A stretch of 64,000 bases of DNA from an uncultured Sphingomonadaceae bacterium (lineage in GTDB: Bacteria > Pseudomonadota > Alphaproteobacteria > Sphingomonadales > Sphingomonadaceae), in NCBI GenBank assembly GCA_947493955.1, contig CANLSQ010000002.1, positions 310,001 to 374,000 of the forward strand. The letters are read 5' to 3'. Under the pieces are notes generated by a model. That model was not told the DNA's origin. It saw nothing but the letters and a program-made list of their open reading frames with translations, and ran no database searches. The stretch's first letter is position 1. The number at the start of each line of letters is the position of its first letter. The translations under genes were made by a program, and so were the position numbers. Positions 28,949 to 38,578 of this stretch are shown here, piece by piece.

Positions 28949-31900
28949 TTACTCCGCCGCAATCGCTACACCGTCATCATCATCGTCTTCATCTTCGTCA
29001 CCGAAGCTGGAGAGTTCGACATTGAGACCAAGCGAACGCATTTCCTTGACCAGAACGTTAAAGCTTTCAGGCACACCGGCTTCGAAAGTATCGTCGCCTT
29101 TGACGATCGCTTCGTAAACCTTGGTCCGTCCGATCACATCATCCGATTTGACCGTCAGCATTTCCTGCAGCGTGTAAGCCGCACCATATGCCTGCAGTGC
29201 CCAGACTTCCATTTCCCCGAAGCGCTGTCCGCCGAACTGGGCTTTACCGCCCAGAGGCTGCTGCGTAACGAGAGAATAAGGTCCGATCGAACGGGCGTGG
29301 ATCTTGTCGTCAACCAGGTGATGCAGTTTGAGCATATAGATATAGCCCACTGTCACCTTACGGTCGAACTTGTCTCCGGTCCGTCCGTCAAACAGGTTGA
29401 CCTGACCGCTCCGATCCAATCCAGCAAGTTCCAGCATGTCGGACACATCGCTTTCATGCGCACCGTCAAACACGGGCGTTCCCATCGGAACACCATTGCG
29501 CAGGTGACCAACCATCTCGACAATCTCGGATGGCTCACGGGCATCAATATCTTCGTGATATTGCTCGCCATAGATGATCTTGAGCCGCTCTTTCACTGCG
29601 TCAGGCGGTGCTGCCGCCTGTGGATCGGGATTAGCCAATTTCCATTCTTCCAGCGCTTTCGTTACCTGCTCGCCCAAGCCGCGTGCGGCCCAGCCCAAGT
29701 GGGTTTCGAAAATCTGACCGACGTTCATACGTGATGGCACACCCAATGGGTTCAGCACGATATCAACCGGTGTCCCGTCTTCAAGGAACGGCATATCTTC
29801 TTGTGGAAGAATGCGGGAGATAACCCCTTTGTTTCCGTGACGACCCGCCATTTTGTCACCAGGCTGCAACTTGCGTTTCACAGCGACAAAGACTTTGACC
29901 ATTTTCAGGACGCCCGGCGACAGCTCGTCACCACGCTCCAGCTTCTCACGACGGTCTTCGAAACGTTCGTTAATTTCCTTGATCGCTTCGTCATATTGAC
30001 CGCGGGTCGCTTCGAAGTCGGATTGAACCTTGTCATCCTTCACAGCGATTTTCCACCAGTCGGCATTGTCCAGTTCGGACAGGCTTTCTGCTGTAATCTC
30101 CGCACCCTTCTTCATTGGCTTGGGTGCCGACGTCGCCGTCTGACCGATCAGCATATCTTTCAATGCGTTGAAGGTTGCACGGTTCAGAATGGCGCGTTCG
30201 TCATCACGGTCTTTCGTGAAGCGCGAAATTTCTTCGCGTTCAATAGCCAGCGCGCGTTCGTCCTTGTCGATGCCGTGGCGGTTAAACACGCGAACTTCGA
30301 CGACGGTTCCTGCAACACCCGGAGGCAGACGCAGAGACGTATCACGAACATCGGAAGCTTTTTCACCGAAGATCGCACGGAGAAGTTTTTCTTCCGGCGT
30401 CATTGGGCTTTCACCCTTCGGCGTGATCTTACCGACGAGAATATCGCCCGGCTCGATTTCAGCACCGATATAAACGATACCCGCTTCGTCGAGGTTGCGC
30501 AGCGCTTCCTCACCGACATTCGGAATATCGCGGGTAATATCTTCAGGGCCAAGCTTCGTATCACGGGCCATGACTTCAAATTCTTCGATATGGATCGAAG
30601 TGAAGACATCGTCTTTCACGATACGCTCGGAGATGAGGATACTATCCTCATAGTTATAACCGTTCCAAGGCATGAAGGCGACGAGGCTGTTTTTGCCCAG
30701 CGCCAGTTCACCCATATCGGTTGATGGACCGTCAGCCAGCGTATCGCCTTCCTGAACAATATCGCCCACTTTCACCAACGGACGCTGGTTGATGCAGGTG
30801 TTCTGGTTCGAACGCTGAAACTTCTGGAGCGTATAAATGTCAACGCCGGACTTGCCTGCTTCGACATCGCCCTGTGCACGGATCACGATACGGGTCGCAT
30901 CGACCTGATCGACAATACCGCCGCGGCGGGCCGCAATCGCTGCGCCACTATCGCGAGCCACGGTTTCTTCCATACCGGTTCCGACAAATGGTGCCTCTGC
31001 TTTCACGAGCGGCACAGCCTGACGTTGCATGTTCGATCCCATCAGGGCGCGGTTGGCGTCATCATTTTCCAGGAACGGGATGAGCGAAGCTGCAACAGAC
31101 ACAAGCTGTTTCGGCGAAACGTCCATCAGGGTGATGTGGTCGCGTGGAGCGATCAAAAATTCACCGGCTTCACGGGCCGAAACGAGCTCTTCAACAAAGC
31201 TGCCATCTGCATTGAGATCAGCATTGGCCTGAGCCACTGTATGCTTCTGTTCTTCCATCGCGGAGAGGTAGACAACCTCATCGGTAACCTTGCCGTCTTT
31301 AATCTGGCGATAAGGTGTTTCGATAAAGCCATATTTGTTCACCCGACTGAACGATGCCAGCGAGTTAATGAGACCAATGTTCGGCCCCTCAGGCGTTTCA
31401 ATCGGACAGATACGACCATAATGGGTTGGATGAACGTCACGGACTTCAAAGCCGGCACGCTCACGCGTCAGACCGCCCGGCCCAAGCGCCGATACGCGGC
31501 GTTTGTGAGTGACCTCTGAAAGCGGGTTAGTCTGATCCATAAACTGGGACAGCTGTGAGCTACCAAAGAACTCACGAACCGTAGCAACGGCGGGCTTCGC
31601 GTTGATCAGATCGTTCGGCATCACCGTGGACACGTCTACGCTGGACATACGCTCTTTCACCGCACGCTCCATGCGCAACAGGCCAACACGATATTGGTTC
31701 TCCAGAAGCTCGCCAACCGAACGCACACGGCGGTTGCCGAGGTTATCGATATCATCGACTTCACCCTTGCCGTCTTTCAGATCAACAAGCGTTTTGACCA
31801 CAGCCAAAATATCTTCCTTGCGAAGCACCGTGTAATCATCCGGCGCATCAAGATCGAGGCGCATATTGAGTTTCACACGGCCAACCGCTGACAGGTCATA

Positions 31901-33343
31901 ACGCTCCGGATCGAAGAACAGGCCTTCAAACAGAGCTTCAGCAGTTTCGCGGGTTGGCGGTTCGCCAGGACGCATGACACGGTAAATGTCGGATAGTGCG
32001 CCATCACGGTCGTCTGCCTTGTCGACTTTCAACGTGTTGCGGATCCATGGTCCGGTTGTGACATGGTCGATGTCAAGCAGCTCTAGCTGGTCAATACCAG
32101 CACCATCAAGCTTCTCAAGATTCTCAACCGTTACTTCATCACCCGCTTCGATATAAATCTCACCGGTTTTCTCGTTGATCAGGTCAAAGGCGCTGTAGCG
32201 GCCGAAAATTTCCTCGGTCGGTATGACGACATTTTTCATGCCGTCTTTTTCAGCCTTGTTCGCACCGCGCGGCGTGATTTTGCTGCCGCTGGCGAAGACA
32301 ACTTCGCCGCTGTCAGCATCGACAATATCAAAGGTCGGCTTCTGACCGCGCCATTGTTCCGCCACGAAAGGAATGGTCCAGCCGTCTTTCGCGCGCTTGT
32401 AAACGATACGTTCGTAAAATTCGTTGAGAATATCCTCTTCGGAATAGCCTTGCTTCAGAATTCCGGTGATTTCCGCACTCTTGGTCCGGCCTTCATCTTC
32501 AATCTTGCCCTGGATTTCGATCGCGCCCATGGGCTCTTTGATCGTGATCCGGTTGCCTTCAATCTCGGTAATCTCGGCCGGCTGCTTCATGCCAGCAACG
32601 CGCACCATTTCACCAACCTTGAACGGCGGCTTCTTCTCTTTCACTTCGATGATCGCATCACCCAGCGAACGCAGCAATGCAGTCACAGGCAGCTTACGCT
32701 TGCGGTCGATACGAACGTTGACAATATCTTTCGCATCAAATTCGAAATCGAGCCATGAACCACGATAAGGGATCACGCGGGCGGCGAACAGGAACTTGCC
32801 GGAGCTGTGGGTCTTGCCGCGGTCATGGTCAAACAGAACACCGGGCGAACGGTGCATCTGGCTGACAATAACGCGCTCGGTGCCGTTGATGACGAACGTG
32901 CCGTTCTTGGTCATCAAGGGCATGTCGCCCATGTAAACGTCTTGCTCTTTGATATCGAGAACGGAGCGTGCTTCAGTTTCCGGATCGACTTCAAAGACGA
33001 TCAGACGCAGCGTGACTTTCATCGGCGCTGCGTAGGTAATGCCGCGCTGACGACATTCTTCGACATTATATTTGGGATCTTCGAGCTGGTAGTTGACGAA
33101 ATCCATTTCGGCGGTGCCAGCAAAATCGCGGATCGGGAAAACGCTGCGCAGCGTTTTTTCCAGACCGGAAACATAACCGATCGACGGATCGGAGCGCAGG
33201 AATTGCTCATATGATTCGCGCTGAACCTCGATGAGATTCGGCATATCGATGACTTCATGAATGTCGCCAAAGATTTTGCGGATACGTTTTTTTCGGGTCG
33301 GTGTGAGAGCCGTTGTCTTTACCGAAGATGCTTTCGTCGCCAT
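28949..33343 (-). CDS. rpoB: DNA-directed RNA polymerase subunit beta
   Basis: A 1464-residue subunit. The start used is ATG 33343 ([11 protein letters not shown]), preceded by AGAAGG with a 9-nt spacer. The frame is open for 48 more codons upstream, but these do not look conserved and would cover the leader. The rifampicin region reads [20 protein letters not shown] with the wild-type Asp, His and Ser, so no target-based resistance is evident. The C-terminus is acidic ([18 protein letters not shown]). It lies with rpoC but not next to rplL, which is 12.5 kb upstream. Confidence 0.97.
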   Translation of the reverse strand: MATKASSVKTTALTPTRKKRIRKIFGDIHEVIDMPNLIEVQRESYEQFLRSDPSIGYVSGLEKTLRSVFPIRDFAGTAEMDFVNYQLEDPKYNVEECRQRGITYAAPMKVTLRLIVFEVDPETEARSVLDIKEQDVYMGDMPLMTKNGTFVINGTERVIVSQMHRSPGVLFDHDRGKTHSSGKFLFAARVIPYRGSWLDFEFDAKDIVNVRIDRKRKLPVTALLRSLGDAIIEVKEKKPPFKVGEMVRVAGMKQPAEITEIEGNRITIKEPMGAIEIQGKIEDEGRTKSAEITGILKQGYSEEDILNEFYERIVYKRAKDGWTIPFVAEQWRGQKPTFDIVDADSGEVVFASGSKITPRGANKAEKDGMKNVVIPTEEIFGRYSAFDLINEKTGEIYIEAGDEVTVENLEKLDGAGIDQLELLDIDHVTTGPWIRNTLKVDKADDRDGALSDIYRVMRPGEPPTRETAEALFEGLFFDPERYDLSAVGRVKLNMRLDLDAPDDYTVLRKEDILAVVKTLVDLKDGKGEVDDIDNLGNRRVRSVGELLENQYRVGLLRMERAVKERMSSVDVSTVMPNDLINAKPAVATVREFFGSSQLSQFMDQTNPLSEVTHKRRVSALGPGGLTRERAGFEVRDVHPTHYGRICPIETPEGPNIGLINSLASFSRVNKYGFIETPYRQIKDGKVTDEVVYLSAMEEQKHTVAQANADLNADGSFVEELVSAREAGEFLIAPRDHITLMDVSPKQLVSVAASLIPFLENDDANRALMGSNMQRQAVPLVKAEAPFVGTGMEETVARDSGAAIAARRGGIVDQVDATRIVIRAQGDVEAGKSGVDIYTLQKFQRSNQNTCINQRPLVKVGDIVQEGDTLADGPSTDMGELALGKNSLVAFMPWNGYNYEDSILISERIVKDDVFTSIHIEEFEVMARDTKLGPEDITRDIPNVGEEALRNLDEAGIVYIGAEIEPGDILVGKITPKGESPMTPEEKLLRAIFGEKASDVRDTSLRLPPGVAGTVVEVRVFNRHGIDKDERALAIEREEISRFTKDRDDERAILNRATFNALKDMLIGQTATSAPKPMKKGAEITAESLSELDNADWWKIAVKDDKVQSDFEATRGQYDEAIKEINERFEDRREKLERGDELSPGVLKMVKVFVAVKRKLQPGDKMAGRHGNKGVISRILPQEDMPFLEDGTPVDIVLNPLGVPSRMNVGQIFETHLGWAARGLGEQVTKALEEWKLANPDPQAAAPPDAVKERLKIIYGEQYHEDIDAREPSEIVEMVGHLRNGVPMGTPVFDGAHESDVSDMLELAGLDRSGQVNLFDGRTGDKFDRKVTVGYIYMLKLHHLVDDKIHARSIGPYSLVTQQPLGGKAQFGGQRFGEMEVWALQAYGAAYTLQEMLTVKSDDVIGRTKVYEAIVKGDDTFEAGVPESFNVLVKEMRSLGLNVELSSFGDEDEDDDDDGVAIAAE

Positions 33344-33446
33344 GTATTTTTGCCTTCTCGCCATCACCGGATTTGCGTCACTTATGAAACGCTTAGCCAG
33401 TGGAAAACCAAATGTTGTGGGGCGCTCCAGAACAAAAAGCCACGGC

Positions 33447-33476
33447 CTCTCAAACCCGTTTTTTCGGGGAGGAGAG
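33447..33476 (-). other. hairpin in rpoB 5' leader
   Basis: Within the leader that precedes rpoB, an outer stem CTCTC/GAGAG and an inner stem CCCG/CGGG can pair around a run of six T (six A on the RNA). It is about 105 nt before the rpoB start. Nothing else is obvious in the 305-bp gap between rpoB and the next gene apart from the promoter. Confidence 0.35.
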
Positions 33477-33572
33477 TCGCAGCTCATAGCGTCCTGAAAA
33501 CCGGTCAGACCTCATTTCTTCTGGCGCGCCGCGCAACTGCACGCCCTGTCTCGAAATCTGTGGTGAGCCGCC

Positions 33573-33601
33573 CATATAGGGAGATGTTGGATATCGGTCA
33601 A
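33573..33601 (-). promoter_or_regulatory. rpoBC promoter
   Basis: Read on the minus strand, TTGACC (33601-33596), exactly 17 bp, then TATATG (33578-33573) gives a near-consensus sigma-70-type promoter. The start site would be near 33566, leaving a leader of about 220 nt before rpoB. This supports expression of rpoBC independent of rplJL. Confidence 0.7.
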
Positions 33602-33648
33602 GGGAAGTCCGGCCCCTTATTGGAGGAAATGGAGACAGTAGAGCGGTA

Positions 33649-34320
33649 TCAAACCGGTTTGCCTTCATACCATTTGGTTGCCAGCACGCGGATCACCCAA
33701 AATAGCATTACTAACAGGATGATGGGTTCTGGCGCAGACAATATGCCCGTGTCGCGAATAGCCTCAGGAAAAGCGGTCGCTCCCGGGCCAGTGAACAGGG
33801 AGCCGGCAGCAATGAAATAGGCAAAACACATGCGCCACAAATGCCGGGCGATACGCTGTTTACCCGCTATGCCGCGCCGGGCGATCATCACTGCATCTCC
33901 TAACGCGGCCAACAGCGCCAGCGCGCCAAAAAAGTAATGCGGGAAAGCCGGCAATCCGTCCTTCAGTCCATCTGGACTGTTTTGCGCCTCCAGACCGAAC
34001 CACAATCCACCAGCCGCGACGCCCAGTGTGACGACCAATGCGACATAGTGGATCAGATTTATCCTTTCATCATTTTGGCGGGCCGCCATCCAGGATGTGA
34101 TGACCAGATAGATGGTGAAAGCCCCAACCAGTACCGAAATAGCCATTGGAAGAACCAGAGCCAGATAAATCCCGGCGGCGGACATGATCGTCATGGTTAT
34201 GAGAAAAACATTGCCGATGCCGCGATGCACTCGCGAACCTTTACGAACAATCAGAGCGGCAGCGCCAGCCAGCACGGCGATGGTGCCCATGCTGATATGA
34301 AGAAACATGATAAGCGTCAT
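33649..34320 (-). CDS. DUF2306-like multi-pass membrane protein
   Basis: A 223-residue protein with about seven hydrophobic helices. The N-terminus MFLHISMGTIAVLAGAAALIVRKGSRVHRGIG shows the pattern of DUF2306-type membrane proteins (His-containing first helix, then RK-G-S-x-x-H-R). Further polar His residues lie in membrane segments (LIHYVAL, FPHYFFG, ARHLWRMCF), which could bind haem or metal. This is a guess. It is divergent from the DUF2975 gene across 147 bp. Function unknown. Confidence 0.7.
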   Translation of the reverse strand: MTLIMFLHISMGTIAVLAGAAALIVRKGSRVHRGIGNVFLITMTIMSAAGIYLALVLPMAISVLVGAFTIYLVITSWMAARQNDERINLIHYVALVVTLGVAAGGLWFGLEAQNSPDGLKDGLPAFPHYFFGALALLAALGDAVMIARRGIAGKQRIARHLWRMCFAYFIAAGSLFTGPGATAFPEAIRDTGILSAPEPIILLVMLFWVIRVLATKWYEGKPV

Positions 34321-34369
34321 TGATAATATCCTCGGTCAAAGGTTTGATATGAGGGCCTATAAGCCGAAG

Positions 34370-34423
34370 TTTATTGATAATCAATAAATCACTTGACGTT
34401 TATCGATAAATCTGTATTGATAA
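34370..34423. promoter_or_regulatory. tandem palindromic operators and promoter of DUF2975/HTH operon
   Basis: The divergent gap contains TTTATTGATAATCAATAAA (34370-34388), a perfect 19-bp palindrome, TTTATCGATAAA (34399-34410), a perfect 12-bp palindrome, and a half-site TATTGATAA (34415-34423). A candidate -35 TTGACG (34393-34398) lies between them, with a weak -10 (TATTGA, 34415-34420). The HTH regulator in the same operon is the likely binder, by autoregulation. Confidence 0.55.
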
Positions 34424-34467
34424 GCAACGAAACATATATCGTAATTCAATAATCACTGGAGACTATC

Positions 34468-35034
34468 ATGACAAATATCGCGGCCAAAGGAGAGGAAGAT
34501 ATCGTCCTGAAATCGGCACGCCTGCTGCTCGGCTTTTTTCGCCTGGCGGTGATCTTCGCATCTTTAGTTCTGGTGCTTTCATTGCCAGTCATGGCGATTT
34601 TCGGTCAGGAGATATTGGCTGATGTTGGTGAGCAGTTTGTGAACGCGCCACCGAACACTGTGCTTTGGGTGGCGGCCGTCTTTGTGTTCGTGATGCTGTT
34701 GATCATGCTACTGAGCTATTTCACTATCGATCGACTGCGCAAAGTCCTCGCTTCCGTCCGCGAGGGTGATCCATTCAACCGGACCAATGGCCTGCGCCTG
34801 CGCGGTATGGGCATTGCCATTTTCGTGATTCAGATCCTGACCGGGGTGCTCGGGGCGTTGATCGGGGTTATAATCAGCTTGCTAGGCGAGGTAAAAGAAG
34901 GTGAACAGATGGTCGTCTCTGGCGAATTTGGAATCTCGCTTTCGGGTATATTGCTGGTGCTGCTGCTGATCGTTCTGGCCCGGGTCTTTGACCGTGGCGC
35001 GGATATGCGCGATGAGCTGGACGGCACCATCTGA
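34468..35034 (+). CDS. DUF2975 membrane protein
   Basis: A 188-residue protein with four hydrophobic helices (LAVIFASLVLVLSLPVMAIF, VLWVAAVFVFVMLLIMLLSY, GIAIFVIQILTGVLGALIGV, GISLSGILLVLLLIVLARVF). The pattern around LRKVLASVREGDPFNRTNGLRLRGMG between helices 2 and 3 is characteristic of DUF2975. The next gene starts inside its stop codon (TGATG). DUF2975 genes are typically paired with a small Xre-type regulator, as here. The role of the pair is not known. Confidence 0.85.
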   Translation: MTNIAAKGEEDIVLKSARLLLGFFRLAVIFASLVLVLSLPVMAIFGQEILADVGEQFVNAPPNTVLWVAAVFVFVMLLIMLLSYFTIDRLRKVLASVREGDPFNRTNGLRLRGMGIAIFVIQILTGVLGALIGVIISLLGEVKEGEQMVVSGEFGISLSGILLVLLLIVLARVFDRGADMRDELDGTI

Positions 35035-35255
35035 TGTCCGTTCAGGTCAAACTCGACGATCTGCTGCACGACCAGCGCATGACGCTGACCGAGCTTGCGG
35101 AACGAGTGGGTATCACCATCGCCAATCTGTCGATCCTGAAAACCGGCAAGGCAAAGGCAATCCGGTTCAGCACCTTGGATGCCATTTGCCGAGAGCTCAA
35201 ATGTCAGCCTGGCGATATATTGCATTATGATGATGGTCAGAGCAACGGCGGTTGA
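35034..35255 (+). CDS. small Cro/CI-type helix-turn-helix regulator (YozG-like)
   Basis: A 73-residue protein that is essentially one HTH domain (MTLTELAERVGITIANLSILKTG, recognition helix TIANLSILKTGKAKAIRF), ending with the CRELKCQPGDIL segment of the YozG-like family. It overlaps the DUF2975 stop by 1 nt, so the two are co-translated. It is the best candidate to bind the palindromes at 34370-34423. Confidence 0.88.
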   Translation: MSVQVKLDDLLHDQRMTLTELAERVGITIANLSILKTGKAKAIRFSTLDAICRELKCQPGDILHYDDGQSNGG

Positions 35256-35282
35256 CATTAGTGTATTATTTAAGCAATACAC
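35252..35282 (+). promoter_or_regulatory. candidate promoter with YtrA-like inverted repeat upstream of DUF4386 gene
   Basis: GTGTATT (35261-35267), 8 bp, AATACAC (35276-35282) is an inverted repeat with the same geometry and most of the same bases as the one at 5113-5134. AGTG-N16-CACC symmetry is close to that described for YtrA-type GntR repressors. TTGACA (35252-35257) followed 18 bp later by AATACA gives a candidate promoter that overlaps the right arm. Confidence 0.55.
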
Positions 35283-35329
35283 CATGATATGACTGTTTCA
35301 ACTGAAATTTTGCGCTCGATCTCCGCCCA

Positions 35330-36001
35330 TTGGCACGAATTGTAGGCGGGTCGCTGTTGGCCACTATCGTTGTTGGAGTGGCGGGTGCACTGACTGTCGC
35401 TCAGGGCATAGACATAAACCTGTCAGCCGATGTTGTCGCAACGGCACAAAATATGTTGGAAGCCGAAACGCAATTGCGGGCCAAATCCTATATCGCGCTC
35501 GTGATGTTCGGCTTGGAAGCCACAATTGGCATAGGGCTGTTTCTGCTCCTGCGACCAGCCGGACAATTGCTGGCTGCCTGGAGTTTGATCGTCAGCATTG
35601 CTGCAGCCACTCTATCTTTGCTGGGTGCGGTCTTTAACATGAATGCGGCGGAATTAGCCGGGGATATCGCTTATGCACAGATGGCGAGTGAATCGCAGCG
35701 ATTGCTACTGACCGGCTTGCAGGCCACCTCGGACTATACATCCTTTCACCTCGCTCTAGTGTTATCGAGCGTGTCCAAGGCAGGCTTTTTCTATCTCTTT
35801 CTGAAATCCGGTCTCATCCCCAAGCTGATTGCCGGCTGGGGTCTGTTTGCATCTCTATTCGTATCCACGGCTATCATCTTGCGCGATTTCATTCCGATCA
35901 TCGGACATAGCAGCGTCACTGCCAGCTTCATGGTGTCAAATCTGATCGCCTTGGTGGCAACCGCGCTTTACCTGGCCATCAAAGGCGTTCGTTCTGCCTA
36001 G
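35330..36001 (+). CDS. DUF4386-like membrane protein, start uncertain (TTG or frameshift)
   Basis: A 223-residue (as started here) protein with about six hydrophobic helices and the DUF4386-type layout (LARIVGGSLLATIVVGVAGAL, FGLEATIGIGLFLLLRPAG, SVSKAGFFYLFLKSGLIPKLIAGWGLFAS). The only in-frame start is a TTG without a ribosome site. A 19-codon frame from ATG 35289 (MTVSTEILRSIS..., stop 35343-35345) overlaps it in another frame. A single-base shift near 35325-35330 would fuse the two into a normal-looking N-terminus, so the gene may carry a frameshift or be translated after a leader peptide. It converges on the TetR gene. Confidence 0.7.
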   Translation: MARIVGGSLLATIVVGVAGALTVAQGIDINLSADVVATAQNMLEAETQLRAKSYIALVMFGLEATIGIGLFLLLRPAGQLLAAWSLIVSIAAATLSLLGAVFNMNAAELAGDIAYAQMASESQRLLLTGLQATSDYTSFHLALVLSSVSKAGFFYLFLKSGLIPKLIAGWGLFASLFVSTAIILRDFIPIIGHSSVTASFMVSNLIALVATALYLAIKGVRSA

Positions 36002-36004
36002 CGG

Positions 36005-36634
36005 CTATTCCAGACCAAAATCTGCAAGGGTTACGACTTTACGGATCATATCCGGGTCATATTCCACCTGACCGTCGAGGATGAGCATCGCCAGTCCGTG
36101 GACCAGCGACCAGGCATGAAGCGTTGCCGTCGCCCGATGTTCCGGAGAGATATCTTCCGACATGGTCGCGGCAATGCCAGCACGCAACTGATAGAACGCC
36201 TCCCCCATCTTGGTTGGATTGCCGGCGGCGAGATCCACCTTGCCGACCCGGTCATAGATGAGGCGCACCAGCGCCGGATGCTCGACAGCCCAACGCACGT
36301 AAGTGACGCCCATTTCTCCGAACCCTTCCCGGCCGCCGCCAACGGACTGCGCTGCCTGAGCCTGATGCGCGCCAAGCTGGTTCAGTGCTTCAAGCGCCAG
36401 CGCATCAAGCAATGCGTCTTTATTGGGAAAGTGCCGATAAAGGGCCGTCGCTGAGACCCCCAGTTCGCGGGCCAGCGCACGCAGTCCGAGGTCCGGATGA
36501 TTCTGCCCACCGAATTTTTCCATTCCCGCTGCAATAGCCGCCGCGCGCAAGTCTCCATGATGATAAGTACCCGATTCCTTGGAGGCATCCGTGGGCGATT
36601 CTTTAATGTTGACACTGTTATCTTTAACGTTCAT
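36005..36634 (-). CDS. TetR-family regulator
   Basis: A 209-residue regulator starting at ATG 36634. Codons before it have no support. The HTH is at about residues 45-70 (LRALARELGVSATALYRHFPNKDALLDAL), and the C-terminal part with ATLHAWSLVHGLAMLILDG has the WHG-type TetR ligand domain pattern. It is divergent from the small membrane protein and carotenoid oxygenase genes, with overlapping promoters, so it probably represses both. Confidence 0.9.
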   Translation of the reverse strand: MNVKDNSVNIKESPTDASKESGTYHHGDLRAAAIAAGMEKFGGQNHPDLGLRALARELGVSATALYRHFPNKDALLDALALEALNQLGAHQAQAAQSVGGGREGFGEMGVTYVRWAVEHPALVRLIYDRVGKVDLAAGNPTKMGEAFYQLRAGIAATMSEDISPEHRATATLHAWSLVHGLAMLILDGQVEYDPDMIRKVVTLADFGLE

Positions 36635-36669
36635 GTTAACAGCATAAACATTTGGAGTCGTTAAGCCAA
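36609..36669. promoter_or_regulatory. overlapping divergent promoters and operator of TetR/membrane protein genes
   Basis: On the minus strand, TTGGCT (36669-36664), 17 bp, TATGCT (36646-36641) would start transcription at about the A of the TetR ATG, giving a leaderless mRNA. On the plus strand, TTGACA (36609-36614) with a weak -10 near 36632-36638 could serve the gene at 36685. TTAAC-N6-GTTAA (36624-36639) lies across the TetR start codon and is a candidate operator. Confidence 0.5.
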
Positions 36670-36684
36670 GGGGAGTTTGCACCA

Positions 36685-37053
36685 ATGCTGATTTTTGCAA
36701 TTGCCGCTGCTATCGTCGCAGTTACCGTGGCAGCAGCCCATTACATTCTCGGGCAACGGGCGGTGCTAAAGCCGCTTTTTGCTGAACCAACAGATGGTCT
36801 GTTGGCTGCGCCGACGATGCGCCATCTGACATGGGCGATGTTCCAGCTGCACTCGCTGGTCTGGGCCAGCCTGGGTATCGTAGTTTTGCTGAACCGGCTT
36901 CAGGGCGGCAGCGATCTGATCGGATATCTCGCTATCCTGATTTTCACCGCATCCGGGATTGGAAATTTTGCAGCCCTCCAGCGTCCGCATCCCGGCGGCA
37001 TATTATTATTTCTCGCAGCGGGAATGACCGCTGCCGATATCTGGTTTAACTAA
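36685..37053 (+). CDS. small four-helix membrane protein
   Basis: A 122-residue protein starting at ATG 36685 after GGGGAG. The longer frame from 36652 would put polar residues before the first helix. It has four hydrophobic segments (LIFAIAAAIVAVTVAAAHYI first) and few loops. Similar small proteins occur next to TetR genes in sphingomonads, but I know no function. It lies 13 bp before the carotenoid oxygenase start, so they form an operon. Confidence 0.7.
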   Translation: MLIFAIAAAIVAVTVAAAHYILGQRAVLKPLFAEPTDGLLAAPTMRHLTWAMFQLHSLVWASLGIVVLLNRLQGGSDLIGYLAILIFTASGIGNFAALQRPHPGGILLFLAAGMTAADIWFN

Positions 37054-37066
37054 GAAGGAATTGAAC

Positions 37067-38506
37067 ATGGCCAGCGTTATTGAAAATACCATCCGCTCTG
37101 CCGTCACACCTGTGATGGGCGCAGTCGCGAATTTCAATCGCAAGCGGATGAAAGCACCGGAAGGCGGGCATCCGTATCTGACCGGTATCCACAAACCGAT
37201 GACGGAAGAGGTAACCCTCGCCAACCTGCAAGTGGATGGCGAAATTCCTGCACAGCTTGACGGTCGCTATCTGCGCATTGGCCCCAATCCCGTAACCGCG
37301 CCCGACGAGGCCAGCTATCACTGGTTCGTGGGCGATGGCATGGCACATGGTATCCGCATCACAGAAGGCAAAGCCGAATGGTATCGCAATCGCTGGATCC
37401 GCTCCAACGCTGTGAGTGATGCGCTGGGCGAAGAGCGCAAACCCGGCACCCGTAAACCACGGACCGATACCGCAAATACCAATATCGTGGAAATTGGCGG
37501 CAGAACCTTTGCGATTGTTGAAGCTGGGGGCTTTCCGGTTGAACTGACCGATGAGCTTGAAACGGTTTCTCACAATCCGTTCGATGGCACGCTGCAAAAC
37601 GCCTTTTCCGCTCATCCGCATTTCGACCCCAAAACCGGTGAGATCCATGCAATCTGCTATGATGCGCCGGTTATGGATACGGTCTGGCACGTGGTGCTGG
37701 GACCAGATGGCAAGGTGAAGCGGGAAGAACCCATTCCGGTTAACCAGGGGCCGTCCATCCATGATTGTCAGATCACCGAAAACCATGTGCTGGTCTTTGA
37801 TCTGCCCGCGACCTTCTCGATGAAGCGGATGCTGGCTGGCTATGCGTTCCCCTATGACTGGAACCCCGATCATAAAGCCCGTGTCGGCCTGTGCCCGCGC
37901 AATGGCTCTGGTGCAGACACAATCTGGTGCGATGTCGATCCCTGCTATGTCTATCACCCCGCCAATGCTTTTGAGACGGAAAATGGTAAAGTCATCGTCG
38001 ATGTCGTGGTCCATGAAAGCACCTATGCCCGCACCACTTTTGGCCCCGGCGGCGAATGGTCACGGCTGGAACGCTGGACCGTTGATCCAATAGCCAAGAA
38101 AGTAGCTCGCAAAATACTGAACGACCGTGCACAAGAATTCCCGCGCTATGACGAACGCCGGACTACAGACGACTATCGCTATATTTACAGCATCGCCCTC
38201 GCCGGTGAACCGGATCAGCTGGACATGGCTGGCAACGAGCTGTTCAAACATGATTTGAAAACCGGAGAAACGGCCGTCCGTAATTTCGGCGAAAACCGAC
38301 ATCCGGGCGAATTTGTTTTTGTGCCCCGCTCACCCGATGCTGACGAAGATGATGGCTGGCTGATCGGTTTGGTAATCGACATGAACAACCAGACCACCGA
38401 GTTGCAGATCCTGAAAGCCAATGACTTTACGGGCAATCCACAAGCGGTCATACAAGTGCCACATCGCATCCCGCCGGGATTTCATGGCAATTGGGTAGCT
38501 GGCTAA
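37067..38506 (+). CDS. carotenoid oxygenase (RPE65/CCD) family protein
   Basis: A 479-residue seven-bladed propeller. The start is ATG 37067 after AAGGAATTGAAC. Iron-binding histidine regions are visible: SAHPHFDPKTGEIHA (about 185), SIHDCQITENH (about 233), near YHPANAFE, and the C-terminal PGFHGNWV. Family members cleave carotenoids or stilbenes at a double bond, using Fe2+ and O2. Sphingomonad homologues include lignostilbene dioxygenases. The substrate here is unknown. Nearby membrane proteins, an SDR and a CrtR-like desaturase hint at carotenoid or polyene metabolism. Confidence 0.92.
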   Translation: MASVIENTIRSAVTPVMGAVANFNRKRMKAPEGGHPYLTGIHKPMTEEVTLANLQVDGEIPAQLDGRYLRIGPNPVTAPDEASYHWFVGDGMAHGIRITEGKAEWYRNRWIRSNAVSDALGEERKPGTRKPRTDTANTNIVEIGGRTFAIVEAGGFPVELTDELETVSHNPFDGTLQNAFSAHPHFDPKTGEIHAICYDAPVMDTVWHVVLGPDGKVKREEPIPVNQGPSIHDCQITENHVLVFDLPATFSMKRMLAGYAFPYDWNPDHKARVGLCPRNGSGADTIWCDVDPCYVYHPANAFETENGKVIVDVVVHESTYARTTFGPGGEWSRLERWTVDPIAKKVARKILNDRAQEFPRYDERRTTDDYRYIYSIALAGEPDQLDMAGNELFKHDLKTGETAVRNFGENRHPGEFVFVPRSPDADEDDGWLIGLVIDMNNQTTELQILKANDFTGNPQAVIQVPHRIPPGFHGNWVAG

Positions 38507-38578
38507 CAGCAATACTTGACTTCACGCATCGCAAGCTTGAGATGTTTCCCTGATGGAGCGGAATGTCAGGAGTTTGCT

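Noticed and set aside
29801-30724. 307-codon frame opposite rpoB
   Set aside because: Antisense shadow of rpoB.
31000-31600. Possible rifampicin-resistance substitutions in RpoB
   Set aside because: The resistance region has wild-type Asp, His and Ser at the key positions.
37046-38014. 322-codon minus-strand frame opposite the carotenoid oxygenase gene
   Set aside because: Shadow; no domain or ribosome site.
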